Below are positions 45,253 to 53,637 of a stretch of DNA of 64,000 nucleotides, piece after piece. The notes under the pieces were generated by a model. That model was not told the origin of the DNA. It worked only from the letters and a program-made list of their open reading frames with translations, and searched no databases. The number at the start of each line of letters is the position of its first letter. The first letter of the stretch is position 1. The stretch spans positions 27,450 to 91,449 of the forward strand of contig JAXDNJ010000035.1 in the NCBI GenBank assembly GCA_034669505.1, given 5' to 3'. Origin of the DNA: JAFASC01 sp034669505. GTDB taxonomy: Bacteria > Pseudomonadota > Alphaproteobacteria > Rhizobiales > Beijerinckiaceae. The translations under genes and the position numbers were made by a program.

Positions 45253-47594
45253 TGAAAGCGCCCGGCGGGCCCGGAGTGAGTCCGACGTGGACGAGCAGCG
45301 CCAAGGACATGATCGGCACTGCGATCGGTACCTCGCGCCTCTGGTTCACGGTCGGCTATGGTATTTTGAACGAGGTCTACTTTCCCCGAATCGACTTGCC
45401 GCAAATCCGCGATCTCGGATTCATCATAGCCGACGACAAGGGCTTCTGGGTCGAGGTCAAGCGCAATTTCGATTATGCGATGACGACGCCGGGGCCGGGA
45501 ATTCCCGCCGTGCAGATCGTGCATCGCCACGAGCGCTTCGAATTCACCTTGCGCATCGTGCCGGATCCCGACCGCGATGTGCTGCTCATCGAATGCAATC
45601 TTTCCGGCGACGCCGAGCTCAAGGCATATGTTTTGCTCGCCCCGCATGTGGGCGGCAACGGCACGCAAAATTCCGCGGAGATTTTCAGCGATCGCGACCG
45701 GCAGACACTGTGCGCCTCGCAAGGGCCTTTCACGCTCGCTTTGGCCGCCGCCGACGCGGTCACGCAACGCGGGGCATGGCTGCGCACCAGCACCGGGTAT
45801 GTCGGCAGCAGCGACGGCTGGCAGGACTTTTCTGCAAACGGCCGCATGACTTCGACTTATTCCGCAACGGACGCCGGCAATGTCGCGCTGATGGGCGAAC
45901 TCGGCTCGCGTCACGCGGTGCTCGCGCTGGGTTTTGCGGGCAGCAACGAATCCGCCTCGACACTGGCGATTTCCTCGCTCTTGCATCCGTTCGAGCGGGT
46001 TTGGCGCATCTATGCCGATGCCTGGCAGGATTGGCACAAGCGCAACGTCGACATGCGCAGCTTTCCCGAAGAATTCGGCGACGAGATTCGTGTCTCCGCA
46101 ATGGTTTTGCGCACGCATCAGGACAAGACTTATCCCGGCGCCATGGTCGCGAGCCTCAGCATTCCCTGGGGCAACAGCCGCGATGATATGGGCGGCTACC
46201 ACCTTGTGTGGCCGCGCGATCTCGTCGAAAGCGCCGGCGCGCTGCTGACGCTCGGCGCCCAGCGCGAGGCGCGCGACATCCTGCGGTATCTGATCGCGAC
46301 GCAGCTTGCGGATGGCCATTGGTCGCAGAACCAGTGGCTCGGCGGCAATCCTTATTGGCAAGGCGTTCAGCTCGACGAGGCGGCATTCCCCGTTCTGCTC
46401 GCATCACGGCTTGCGGAGAAGGATTGGCTCGGCGGGATCGAAGTCTGCGACATGGTGCGGCGTGCGCTTGCTTTCGTCGCGCTCTACGGGCCATCGACCG
46501 ATCAAGATCGTTGGGAGGAGACGCCGGGAATCAACACATGCACCGTCGCGGTCGCGATCTCGGCCTTCGTCTGCGGCGCGCCATTCCTGCCGGACGAGGA
46601 GCGGCGCGCGGTGCTCCTGCTCGCCGACGACTGGAACGCGCGCATCGAGGAATGGTGTACGGCCGCGGACACCGATCTATCCAGCCGTTACGGCGTCAGC
46701 CGCTACTATGTGCGAACCGCGCCGCAGCGCGTCATCGAAGAGGCATCGGCGATTCATGATCGCGTTCCCGTCCGTAATCACGAGGGGATGTTCGAGGTCG
46801 ATGCATCAACGTTGGTTTCGACAGATCCGCTCCAGCTCGTGCGCTACGGTTTGCGCACGCCCGACGATCCGATCATGCGCGAAACAGTCACCCTCGTTGA
46901 CGCGATGCTGAAGACCGAAACGCCGCTTGGGCCCGGCTGGCACCGCTACAACGACGACGGCTATGGCGAGCACGAGGACGGCAGCCCCTTCGACGGCACC
47001 GGCCGCGGCCGCATCTGGCCGCTGCTTGCTGGAGAACGCGGCCACTACGAACTCGCCGCCGGCCGCGAGGCGGAGGCGCTGCGTCTGCTGCGCACCATGT
47101 GCGCGATGAGCGGACGCTTCGGGCTGATCCCGGAACAGGTATGGGACGCCGCGCCGATCGACCGCGCCAATCTTCGCCCCGGACGGCCGTCCGGTTCGGC
47201 AATGCCGCTTGTCTGGGCGCATGGCGAATTCATCAAGCTTGCCGCGAGCCTGCAAATGCACCAGCCGAACGACAGGCCGGAGCAGGTTTGGCTGCGTTAC
47301 GCCGGAAAGCGTCCGCGGATCACATGCGCACATTGGACGGAGCGCATGCCCGTCTCGAATATGCCGCGCGGACGGCCGCTGCGTTTGCTGTTCGATCGGC
47401 CGATGCGCGTGCATTGGGGACGCGACGATTGGCAGGAGGTTTCGGACGACGCCACAAAGCCGGCTTTCCTCGGCTTGCATGTGGCCGAAATTCCCGCCGA
47501 ACGGCTCGCGAATGTAAACGCCATCCGCTTTGCGCTTCAGGATACTGCCAGTGGCCGATGGAGCGATGGCGATCGGATGATCCGAATCGTCTGA
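45252..47594 (+). CDS. Glycoside hydrolase family 15 glucoamylase
   Basis: 780 residues. Releases glucose from the non-reducing end of alpha-glucans. It has an N-terminal beta-sandwich domain (about 1-270) and a catalytic alpha/alpha barrel with HLVWPRD at 317-323. The candidate acid is Glu422 or Glu423 in RWEETPG, and the candidate base is Glu628 in PEQVWD. No signal peptide is present, so it should act inside the cell, perhaps on glycogen or maltodextrin. ATG 45252 overlaps the HAD stop as TGATG; the frame upstream lies inside the HAD gene. Last gene of the sugar operon. Confidence 0.92.
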   Translation: MKAPGGPGVSPTWTSSAKDMIGTAIGTSRLWFTVGYGILNEVYFPRIDLPQIRDLGFIIADDKGFWVEVKRNFDYAMTTPGPGIPAVQIVHRHERFEFTLRIVPDPDRDVLLIECNLSGDAELKAYVLLAPHVGGNGTQNSAEIFSDRDRQTLCASQGPFTLALAAADAVTQRGAWLRTSTGYVGSSDGWQDFSANGRMTSTYSATDAGNVALMGELGSRHAVLALGFAGSNESASTLAISSLLHPFERVWRIYADAWQDWHKRNVDMRSFPEEFGDEIRVSAMVLRTHQDKTYPGAMVASLSIPWGNSRDDMGGYHLVWPRDLVESAGALLTLGAQREARDILRYLIATQLADGHWSQNQWLGGNPYWQGVQLDEAAFPVLLASRLAEKDWLGGIEVCDMVRRALAFVALYGPSTDQDRWEETPGINTCTVAVAISAFVCGAPFLPDEERRAVLLLADDWNARIEEWCTAADTDLSSRYGVSRYYVRTAPQRVIEEASAIHDRVPVRNHEGMFEVDASTLVSTDPLQLVRYGLRTPDDPIMRETVTLVDAMLKTETPLGPGWHRYNDDGYGEHEDGSPFDGTGRGRIWPLLAGERGHYELAAGREAEALRLLRTMCAMSGRFGLIPEQVWDAAPIDRANLRPGRPSGSAMPLVWAHGEFIKLAASLQMHQPNDRPEQVWLRYAGKRPRITCAHWTERMPVSNMPRGRPLRLLFDRPMRVHWGRDDWQEVSDDATKPAFLGLHVAEIPAERLANVNAIRFALQDTASGRWSDGDRMIRIV

Positions 47595-47608
47595 GCTCGT
47601 GGCCTGTT

Positions 47609-48175
47609 TCACGCGCCTGCCGCGGCGAACGCGGCGATAATTATTTGCGTGTCGCCGTAAACGCGGTGCTCCTCCAGCACAAAGCGTGCGGGCAGGTCTA
47701 CGTCGGTGTCTGCGCTTTCCTCGATGATCGCCAGCGCGCCGTCGCGGAGCCAATGCCCATCGCGAAGCGCGGAAAGCGCGCGCGGCGCGAGCCCCTGCTC
47801 GTATGGCGGATCGAGGAAAGCGAGCCGAAAACGGCCGGGCTCCGGCGCTTCTCCGAGCCGCGTTGCGTCGCGGCGAAAGATGCGAGTCACACCGGCGACG
47901 CCGAGCGCCTCGATATTGGCGCGCAGCAGCGCGCGCGCCTCCGTGCCATTGTCGACAAAGAGCGCGGAAGCCGCGCCGCGTGACAGCGCCTCGAAACCGA
48001 GCGCGCCGGTGCCGGCGAAAAGATCGATGACATCGGCGCCCTCGATCGGGTCGTCGGGGCGATGCGCGAGCACGTTGAACAGGCTCTCGCGCAGCCGGTC
48101 CGCGCTCGGGCGGATGGCGCGGCTCGCCGGGGCTTTCAGGACGCGGCCACCGAACCGGCCGCCGGTGATCCGCAT
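47609..48175 (-). CDS. rsmD: 16S rRNA (guanine-966-N2)-methyltransferase
   Basis: 188 residues. Methylates G966 of 16S rRNA. MRITGGRFGGRVLKAP, RPSADRLRESLFNVL, SAM loop DLFAGTGALG (51-60) and catalytic LDPPYEQG (DPPY at 122-125) are all characteristic. It follows the rluB-type gene on the same strand by 3 bases, an arrangement common in rhizobia. Converges with the GH15 gene. Confidence 0.95.
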   Translation of the reverse strand: MRITGGRFGGRVLKAPASRAIRPSADRLRESLFNVLAHRPDDPIEGADVIDLFAGTGALGFEALSRGAASALFVDNGTEARALLRANIEALGVAGVTRIFRRDATRLGEAPEPGRFRLAFLDPPYEQGLAPRALSALRDGHWLRDGALAIIEESADTDVDLPARFVLEEHRVYGDTQIIIAAFAAAGA

Positions 48176-48178
48176 CGC

Positions 48179-49330
48179 TCAGCGCTTCGGACGCGGCGCC
48201 CCGCCGGAAGGGTGCTTGCCGGTTCCGGCGCCGCCTCCTCCTGGGCGCTCGGCGCCGAAGCGGCGCGCGTTGCGAGTCGCTTTCGCCGGCGCGCGGCTCG
48301 GGCGCGTTGGTCCGACGCGCTCGACCGCGATCTCGCGGCCCTTGCGATCCTCGGTGGCGCTCCTGACGATGCGCCGGCGCGGCGTTTTCCGCGTCTCCTT
48401 CTCCTTCTTCTCCTGCGCCCGCAAGGCGCGGACGTGCTTGCGTTTGCGGTCGCCCAGTCCGGAATTTGTGTTCATCTCCATCTGCATCTCCGGCAGCGAC
48501 GGGCGGCTGAAGCTCGCGTGCGCGGCGCTGGCGAGGCTTGGGCCGAGCTGGTCGCGCAGCACGCGGGTGTTCACCTCCTCAACCTCCCCGTCGTCCAGAT
48601 TGCCGAGCTGGAACGGCCCGAACGAGAGGCGGATCAGGCGGTTCACCTGCAGGCCAATATGCTCCAAGAGCCGCTTCACCTCGCGGTTCTTGCCTTCCCG
48701 CAAGCCGAGCGTCAGCCAGACATTGGCGCCCTGCGCTCGATCGAGGGTCACCTCGGCCGGCGCGTACTTCACACCCTCGACCGTGACGCCGCGGCGCAGC
48801 TGGCCCAGCACCGCCTCGTCGGTCTCCCCGTTCGCCCGCACGCGGTAGCGCCTGATCCAGCCGGTCGCCGGCAGTTCCAGCACCCGCGCCAATCCGCCGT
48901 CATTGGTGAGCAGCAGCAGCCCCTCGGTGGTGATGTCGAGCCTCCCGACGCTGATCAGCCGCGGCAGATCGGGATAGCGCTCGCCAACATAGGCAAACAC
49001 CGTGCGGCGGCCCTCCGGGTCGCGGTCGGTCGTGACTAGGCCCGCCGGCTTGTTGAACAGGAACAGCCGCGTGCGCTCCGGTGCCTCCATCGGCTTGCCG
49101 TCGACGAGCACCTTGTCGCTCGCCGTCACGTTCAGAGCCGGGCTCGCCAGCACCTGGCCGTTGACCGCCACGCGGCCAGCGGCGATCCACGTCTCGGCCT
49201 CGCGGCGCGAGCAGAGGCCGGCGCGGGCCATCAGCTTGGCGATGCGTTCGCCGCGCTCGGCGCGCTCGCCCGGAACGCTCGGCGCCTTCTCCGGCGCCTT
49301 GTCGTCGCGTCGCTTGTTCCTGTCGGGCAT
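48179..49330 (-). CDS. rluB: RluB-family pseudouridine synthase
   Basis: 383 residues. Isomerises a uridine in 23S rRNA (RluB-type) or a related target. N-terminal basic leader, then an S4 domain (ERIAKLMARAGLCSRREAE), KPAGLVTT, catalytic Asp in VGRLDITTEGLLLLTNDG and LREGKNREVKRLLEHIG. The last 110 residues are a Lys/Arg/Gly-rich, probably disordered, RNA-binding tail. ATG 49330 was chosen; the longer frame is antisense to tadA. Whether RluB, RluE or RluF cannot be fixed by eye. Confidence 0.9.
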   Translation of the reverse strand: MPDRNKRRDDKAPEKAPSVPGERAERGERIAKLMARAGLCSRREAETWIAAGRVAVNGQVLASPALNVTASDKVLVDGKPMEAPERTRLFLFNKPAGLVTTDRDPEGRRTVFAYVGERYPDLPRLISVGRLDITTEGLLLLTNDGGLARVLELPATGWIRRYRVRANGETDEAVLGQLRRGVTVEGVKYAPAEVTLDRAQGANVWLTLGLREGKNREVKRLLEHIGLQVNRLIRLSFGPFQLGNLDDGEVEEVNTRVLRDQLGPSLASAAHASFSRPSLPEMQMEMNTNSGLGDRKRKHVRALRAQEKKEKETRKTPRRRIVRSATEDRKGREIAVERVGPTRPSRAPAKATRNARRFGAERPGGGGAGTGKHPSGGAPRPKR

Positions 49331-49352
49331 GCGGCTCTGATAGCAAGGCCAA

Positions 49353-49817
49353 GTGGAAAACGACAGACAGGAAGCCGGCCGCGATCCGATGTCGCGCGCC
49401 TTCGCCGAGGCCCGCGCCGCGGCGGCGCGCGGCGAGGTGCCGGTCGGCGCCGTCCTCGTCTGCGGCGGCGAGATCATCGCCGCTGCCGGCAATTGCACGC
49501 TTCAAGCGCGCGATCCGACCGCCCATGCCGAGCTTCTCGCCATCCGCGAAGCCGCCGCCGCACTCGGCAGCGAGCGCCTCACCGACTGCGATCTCTACGT
49601 GACGCTCGAGCCCTGCGCGATGTGCGCGGCGGCGATCTCGTTTGCCCGCATCCGCCGGCTTTATTGGGCCGCGCCCGATCCGAAGGGCGGCGCCGTCGAG
49701 CACGGGCCGCGCTTTTTCTCACAATCCACCTGCCATCACGCGCCGGAGCTTTATGGCGGCATCCGCGAGCAGGAAGCCGCCGCGCTGTTGCAGGGTTTCT
49801 TCAGGGAAAGGCGGTAG
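49353..49817 (+). CDS. tadA: tRNA-specific adenosine deaminase
   Basis: 154 residues. Converts A34 to inosine in tRNA-Arg(ACG), an essential wobble modification. Zinc site: His58 in AHAE, with proton-shuttling Glu60, and Cys88/Cys91 in PCAMC. The end of the protein is the usual YGGIREQEAAALLQGFF. The GTG at 49353 begins the frame; ATG 49389 (MSRAFAEA) is an alternative start that fits many homologues. Divergent from rluB. Confidence 0.94.
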   Translation: MENDRQEAGRDPMSRAFAEARAAAARGEVPVGAVLVCGGEIIAAAGNCTLQARDPTAHAELLAIREAAAALGSERLTDCDLYVTLEPCAMCAAAISFARIRRLYWAAPDPKGGAVEHGPRFFSQSTCHHAPELYGGIREQEAAALLQGFFRERR

Positions 49818-49886
49818 GGGTGACCCGATTTGCCCGAAACAACGCCTCATCGCGAGCAGTTCCTCAGCGAGGGCCGATTGCAAAGG

Positions 49887-49922
49887 TGTGATGTGTATAA
49901 TAACATCATCACATACACACGA
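49887..49922 (+). promoter_or_regulatory. Promoter/operator region of vapBC
   Basis: A perfect -10 hexamer TATAAT (49897-49902) is embedded in an imperfect palindrome, with GTGATG on the left (49889-49894) and CATCAC on the right. A matching -35 box is weak (TTGCAA lies only 12 bases upstream). VapBC complexes bind such palindromes to repress their own promoter, so this is a likely autoregulatory site. Confidence 0.55.
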
Positions 49923-49936
49923 TTGCGGAAGGCACT

Positions 49937-50140
49937 ATGCGCACAAATATCGACATCGATGATACGCTGATGGCGGCGGCCCAGAAGGCATCCGGCCACA
50001 CCACTAAAAAGCAGACGGTGGAAGAGGCGCTCCGCTTGATGGTCAGCTTGCGGCGGCAGCAGGAAGTCGACTCCGCTTTTGGCAAATATAGCTGGCGCGG
50101 CAATCTAGCCCGGAGCCGCAAAGGGCGAGGAGCCGGGTGA
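49937..50140 (+). CDS. vapB: VapB-type antitoxin
   Basis: 67 residues. MRTNIDIDDTLMAAAQKASG and KKQTVEEALRLMV form the ribbon-helix-helix DNA-binding domain of the alphaproteobacterial VapB group, and the C-terminal WRGNL segment should wrap the toxin. It has GGAAGG 5 bases before the ATG. Its stop overlaps the vapC GTG start (GTGA), normal for a translationally coupled pair. Confidence 0.9.
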   Translation: MRTNIDIDDTLMAAAQKASGHTTKKQTVEEALRLMVSLRRQQEVDSAFGKYSWRGNLARSRKGRGAG

Positions 50141-50535
50141 TCGTTGTCGACAGCAGCATCTGGATCGATTTTCTCAAAGGCCGCAGCCTCCCGCATGTCG
50201 CGCGCCTGCGTGCGCTCCTCGGTACATCGCAGATCATTGTCGGCGATCTGATGCTGTGCGAGGTGCTGCAGAGCCTAGAGGACGAGCGCGCGGCCCGTGA
50301 AGTCGAGTCGCTTCTGCGCCGCTTCGAAATTGCGCCGATGGCGGGCGACACGATCGCGGTCGAGGCCGCCCGGAATTTCCGTTTGTTGCGCGGGCGCGGG
50401 ATTACCGTGCGTAAGACAATCGATCTCTTGATCGGAACCTGGTGCATCGAGCACCGCAGGCCCCTCCTCCACAACGACAGCGATTTTCGGCTGATGGCGC
50501 GGCATCTTGGGCTGATCGAGGTGAGCGCTGGCTGA
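50137..50535 (+). CDS. vapC: VapC-type PIN-domain ribonuclease toxin
   Basis: 132 residues. PIN-domain acidic residues are Asp5 (VVDSSIWIDF), Glu42 (LCEVLQ), Asp96 (KTIDLLIG) and Asp114/116 (NDSDF); together they bind Mg2+ for single-stranded RNA cleavage. Start is GTG 50137 within the vapB stop codon. The gene converges with ppa, with 4 bases between. Target RNA is unknown. Confidence 0.92.
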   Translation: MIVVDSSIWIDFLKGRSLPHVARLRALLGTSQIIVGDLMLCEVLQSLEDERAAREVESLLRRFEIAPMAGDTIAVEAARNFRLLRGRGITVRKTIDLLIGTWCIEHRRPLLHNDSDFRLMARHLGLIEVSAG

Positions 50536-50539
50536 ACCC

Positions 50540-51064
50540 CTAATGCTTGCTGGCCTTCTTTATAGCCTCCCTCGCGCGCTTCGGACCATGCACCCCGCGC
50601 ACCTCAAAGCGTTTGCCCTTGAGAGCATTGTAGTTGACCCAGAATTGCGTCAGGTGATCGAGAAAGGTCTTCCCGAGCTGATCGATGTGCCTAATCGGCT
50701 GGTATTGATGCGAGCAGGTCGTGACTGCCAGCAACCGGTCGTTCCGCACCGTGTTTCCGTCTTCGGTTTGATCGCCCTCGATGACGCCTAATAATCGAAC
50801 GTCGATTAGTGCGCCCACCGGGATCGATTCATCGTGCAAGACCATGACATCCAAGGGATCACCGTCCTCGCCCTTGGTCGACGGAATGAAGCCGAAATTG
50901 AGCGGAAAGGTCATGCCTTCAGGCACAAGCCCGGCGAGCAGGAAAAGCCCGCTCTCCGTGTCATAATCGAATTTGGAGCGAGACCCCTTCGGCGTCTCGA
51001 TCACGGCCCGGCACGTCAGGTCGTCGCCGTCTAAATCGTGGGATAGCTTTATTGGCTTGGGCAC
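50540..51064 (-). CDS. ppa: Inorganic pyrophosphatase
   Basis: 174 residues. Hydrolyses pyrophosphate, driving biosynthesis. Conserved parts: ETPKGSRSKFDYD, LVPEGMTFPLNFGFIPSTKGEDGDPLDVMVL (metal-binding aspartates) and YQPIRHIDQL. The sequence is somewhat divergent from the standard bacterial enzyme (EGM...LNFGFIP). I place the start at GTG 51064, which follows GGAG and the stop of the small upstream gene; ATG 51094 overlaps that gene by 29 bases and is the alternative. Confidence 0.88.
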   Translation of the reverse strand: MPKPIKLSHDLDGDDLTCRAVIETPKGSRSKFDYDTESGLFLLAGLVPEGMTFPLNFGFIPSTKGEDGDPLDVMVLHDESIPVGALIDVRLLGVIEGDQTEDGNTVRNDRLLAVTTCSHQYQPIRHIDQLGKTFLDHLTQFWVNYNALKGKRFEVRGVHGPKRAREAIKKASKH

Positions 51065-51065
51065 C

Positions 51066-51290
51066 TTACTCCAAAGCCTCGGACGCGACTTCAAGCACGA
51101 CGTTCTTCGCCCATCGCTCGCGAACGACGGCTTTCAGCGCCGTGCTCCGATCTCGAAAGAATCCGCCGACCATCCCCGCCGAATCCCGAACCTGCCAGCC
51201 TCCCTCCTTCAAAGGAGCGGCGATAAGCGTCCGATACCGCGGCTTCGAAGCCGTCCGCCGTTCTTCCGATAATTCGTCTGTAGTTTCCAT
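51066..51290 (-). CDS. Small hypothetical protein upstream of ppa
   Basis: 74 residues from ATG 51290. The sequence YRTLIAAPLKEGGWQVRDSAG and FFRDRSTALKAVVRERWA resembles short beta-alpha proteins of the DUF2188 type, but I am not certain. GAGAAG directly precedes the start. Its stop is one base from the ppa GTG start, so both may be translated together. The frame extends to 51587 but that part is not conserved. Confidence 0.5.
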   Translation of the reverse strand: METTDELSEERRTASKPRYRTLIAAPLKEGGWQVRDSAGMVGGFFRDRSTALKAVVRERWAKNVVLEVASEALE

Positions 51291-51674
51291 CTTCTCAAAA
51301 TGATCGGCTACCAACAATGTTCCGCACTCCGTTTTGTGCTGCCCACGTCTCGCGACCCCTTTAAGATTAACAAAAGTTAGTAGCAAAGCGAAAGGTGCCA
51401 CGCTCGGCTGATCGTCAAACTCGTAGACGGCGCCTGCCCAGCTATTGCCGAATCCTACTGTTTGTTGCCGCATCACCCAAACCGGAATGGAGAAATGCCA
51501 ACTGGGCAGAAAGATCCGCGTGGTGAACCAGCAATTCGGACGCGCGTTCCGAGCTCGGTCATGGCCGAAGATCGCCCGGAGCCGCACGTGCGACGAACGC
51601 TTGGTCGAGCGTTAACAGCACCTTCCCTCCTCGACCTGCTGCGCGCTCGTCCGCCAGTAGCTGTGGAGTCCTCG
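51291..51674. other. Intergenic region between the small gene and the SGNH hydrolase
   Basis: About 380 bases between divergent genes. Open frames run into it on both strands, but neither shows recognisable similarity. I see no promoter that I would defend and no RNA gene. Confidence 0.4.
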
Positions 51675-52397
51675 ATGTCGCGCCGGCAAGTACTCGCTGG
51701 CTTAGGTGTAGGCTCAGCATTCGGCCCTGGAACTTACGCGAGCGCCGCGAATAGAACAGACATGGGCCATGTCGTTCTTCTCGGCGATTCCGTGTTCGAT
51801 AACTCCGCCTACGTCGCCGGCGGACCGGATGTTGTCGCGCAGCTGCGCGAACGGCTACCGAACGGATGGCGTGCGAGCCTGCTCGCGGTCGACGGGAGCG
51901 TCGTTGCAGATCTTGGCAAGCAGGTGGCGCGGATTCCGGACGATGCTACGCATCTGGTAATAAGTGCAGGCGGGAATGACGCGCTTGGATACTCGTCCGT
52001 TCTTGGGGCGCCGTCGCGATCGATGGCCGAAAGCCTGATGCAACTGGCCGATATCCGCGACAAATTTCAGGTACAATACGCAGCTGCGATCAATGGTGTT
52101 CTGCAAGCCAACCTGCCTACAGCTGTTTGCACCATCTATGATCCGCGTTACCCTGATCCCGTGCAACGGCGTCTCGGCGCAACGGCGCTGACGATCATCA
52201 ACGATGCGATCATGCGCGAAGCGGTGCGGCTCGGCCTGCCGCTGCTCGATCTGCGCATCATCTGCGATGAAGATGCCGACTTCGCCAATCCTATCGAGCC
52301 GTCGTCACATGGTGGACGGAAGATGGCCGGCGCGATCGCGTCGTTATTGGCCAAGCACGATTTTGCGACTTCCACTTCGGAAGTGTTCACGCACTAA
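51675..52397 (+). CDS. SGNH/GDSL-family hydrolase
   Basis: 240 residues. Block I (VVLLGDSVFDN), block III (SAGGND) and block V (EPSSHGGRKMA) are present, giving Ser and His for an esterase/lipase reaction. The N-terminal MSRRQVLAGLGVGSA has a twin-arginine-like start. It would suggest Tat export, though the hydrophobic stretch is short. Many relatives start directly at the MGHVVLLGDS point (51762), giving a cytoplasmic enzyme. Its stop overlaps the convergent alkB-like gene by four bases. Substrate unknown. Confidence 0.78.
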   Translation: MSRRQVLAGLGVGSAFGPGTYASAANRTDMGHVVLLGDSVFDNSAYVAGGPDVVAQLRERLPNGWRASLLAVDGSVVADLGKQVARIPDDATHLVISAGGNDALGYSSVLGAPSRSMAESLMQLADIRDKFQVQYAAAINGVLQANLPTAVCTIYDPRYPDPVQRRLGATALTIINDAIMREAVRLGLPLLDLRIICDEDADFANPIEPSSHGGRKMAGAIASLLAKHDFATSTSEVFTH

Positions 52398-52981
52398 GCA
52401 TTTGCAGCCTTGATCTTTTTTAAGCTGCGAAAAGTGATCGAGTAACGCAAGCTCTCGGCTTCAGGGATGCTGTGCTCCCACTCGCTCCGCGCTTCGTCTC
52501 GCAGCAGATACGCCGAGCCGGGCTCCAAAACCACTGCTGCACGCGTCCAGCCTTTGTCGAACTTCTTGCGAAATCGAAAGCGGCAGGCGGAAAGCAGGGA
52601 AATTCCGATCACGTCATCGAAGACAGGCCGATCTTTATGCCAGCCGATTGCCGCGCCGACAGAATACTCAGTGATCAGCACGTGCGGCAGTTCTTCGGGC
52701 GTCAGGCCCGCAAAACGCGCCGCAGCTTCCCGAACTGGGAGAAGAAATGCCGGCATTTCCGTCGCCGGCTGCAGCTTGCTTTTCGCGAAATCGTAGTGAA
52801 GGCCGAATGAGACGACGCGGCGTTTGCCTCGATAGCCCTGAAACTCAAATTCGGTAAACGGCAAGTCTCGGACGTGCCGTATGAGTTCGGTCTGCTCTCC
52901 TGAGGAAATCAACAAAGGCCGGTAGGCGAAGCCAGCGGGTGTAAAGAGCGGTGCCTCCAGCAGGTCTAATTGGTTCGGCAT
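52394..52981 (-). CDS. AlkB-like 2-oxoglutarate-dependent dioxygenase
   Basis: 195 residues. The iron triad is visible as HKDRPVFDD (His and Asp) and the later His in WEHSIPEAESLRYSITFR, whose arginines bind 2-oxoglutarate. This is the AlkB branch with YRGKRRVVSFG and GLTPEELPHVLITEY, similar to ALKBH-type proteins, possibly acting on DNA, RNA or protein. ATG 52981 was chosen (MPNQLDLLEAPLFTPAG). A second family member is cut by the left window edge. Confidence 0.87.
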   Translation of the reverse strand: MPNQLDLLEAPLFTPAGFAYRPLLISSGEQTELIRHVRDLPFTEFEFQGYRGKRRVVSFGLHYDFAKSKLQPATEMPAFLLPVREAAARFAGLTPEELPHVLITEYSVGAAIGWHKDRPVFDDVIGISLLSACRFRFRKKFDKGWTRAAVVLEPGSAYLLRDEARSEWEHSIPEAESLRYSITFRSLKKIKAANA

Positions 52982-53073
52982 GGCTGAACTTATCCAAGCA
53001 ACCAGTCGGCGCTCGACGTCGCGGAATTGCATGAGCATGTTAAGAGGTACACTTGATGCATGTGAACGACCGA

Positions 53074-53083
53074 CCCCCCCCCC
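53074..53083. repeat. C10 homopolymer
   Basis: Ten consecutive C bases in the gap between the divergent alkB-like and DUF6894 genes. It lies 93 bases upstream of the alkB-like start and 38 bases upstream of the DUF6894 start. Such runs slip during replication and can tune promoter spacing; sequencing error is also possible. Confidence 0.75.
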
Positions 53084-53120
53084 GCGGTAGATGCACGCGT
53101 CTGCTACCAAGCGAGCCGCA

Positions 53121-53357
53121 ATGCCTGTCTATCACTTCAATGTCCGCGACGGCTCGAACATGCCCGACCCAGACGGCATTGACTTGCCAAACATCAGCTC
53201 CGCTCGTCTAGAGGCGGTAAAGCTCGCTGGACAATTGCTGCTCGATCGGCCCGGAACCTTCTGGGAAGGCTCGGATTGGCATGTCGAGGTAAACGACGAT
53301 TGCGGGCAGGCGCTCTTCCGGCTCGATTTCAAGGCTACCGACGTAATTGCGGCGTAG
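53121..53357 (+). CDS. DUF6894 family small protein (copy 1)
   Basis: 78 residues starting MPVYHFNVRDGSN. The pattern YHFNVRDG, then DPDGIDLP with an Ala/Leu helix and a final WHVEVNDDCGQALFRLDF matches the DUF6894 family, abundant in Bradyrhizobium-like bacteria. Function unknown. ATG 53121 is preferred over the start at 53091. Tandem paralogue follows 43 bases downstream. Confidence 0.8.
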   Translation: MPVYHFNVRDGSNMPDPDGIDLPNISSARLEAVKLAGQLLLDRPGTFWEGSDWHVEVNDDCGQALFRLDFKATDVIAA

Positions 53358-53400
53358 CCCGGTGTCCGGCACATCAAGCCCGTCAGGTTAGCGTCCGCTG

Positions 53401-53637
53401 ATGCCCCTCTATCACTTCGACACCGTTGAAGACGGCGAAATGAGCCCGGATGATGAGGGACTGGAGTTCACCAGTCTTAAGGTGGCGTGCGACGAAGCGG
53501 TGCGGGCTTTGGGTGAAATGGCTCGCGACAGGCTGCGCTGCCGAGACCGGCAGGAGATAGCGATCAGCATCAGGGACGGCGGCCTGATGCCTTTGTTTAC
53601 GGCCTCCCTCGTTCTCAGGATCGAGCCTAAGGGATAA
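53401..53637 (+). CDS. DUF6894 family small protein (copy 2)
   Basis: 78 residues, starting MPLYHFDTVEDGEMSPDDEG. It has the same size and layout as copy 1: a beta strand, an acidic turn (DDEGLEF), a long helix (ACDEAVRALGEMARDRL) and a final strand pair (IAISIRDGG...FTASLVLRIE). The paralogues have diverged strongly, so duplication is old or each was inherited separately. Function unknown. Confidence 0.8.
   Translation: MPLYHFDTVEDGEMSPDDEGLEFTSLKVACDEAVRALGEMARDRLRCRDRQEIAISIRDGGLMPLFTASLVLRIEPKG

Noticed and set aside
45134..46186. A 350-codon plus-strand frame overlapping the HAD and GH15 genes
   Set aside because: Arg-rich shadow frame; GH15 motifs lie in the other frame.
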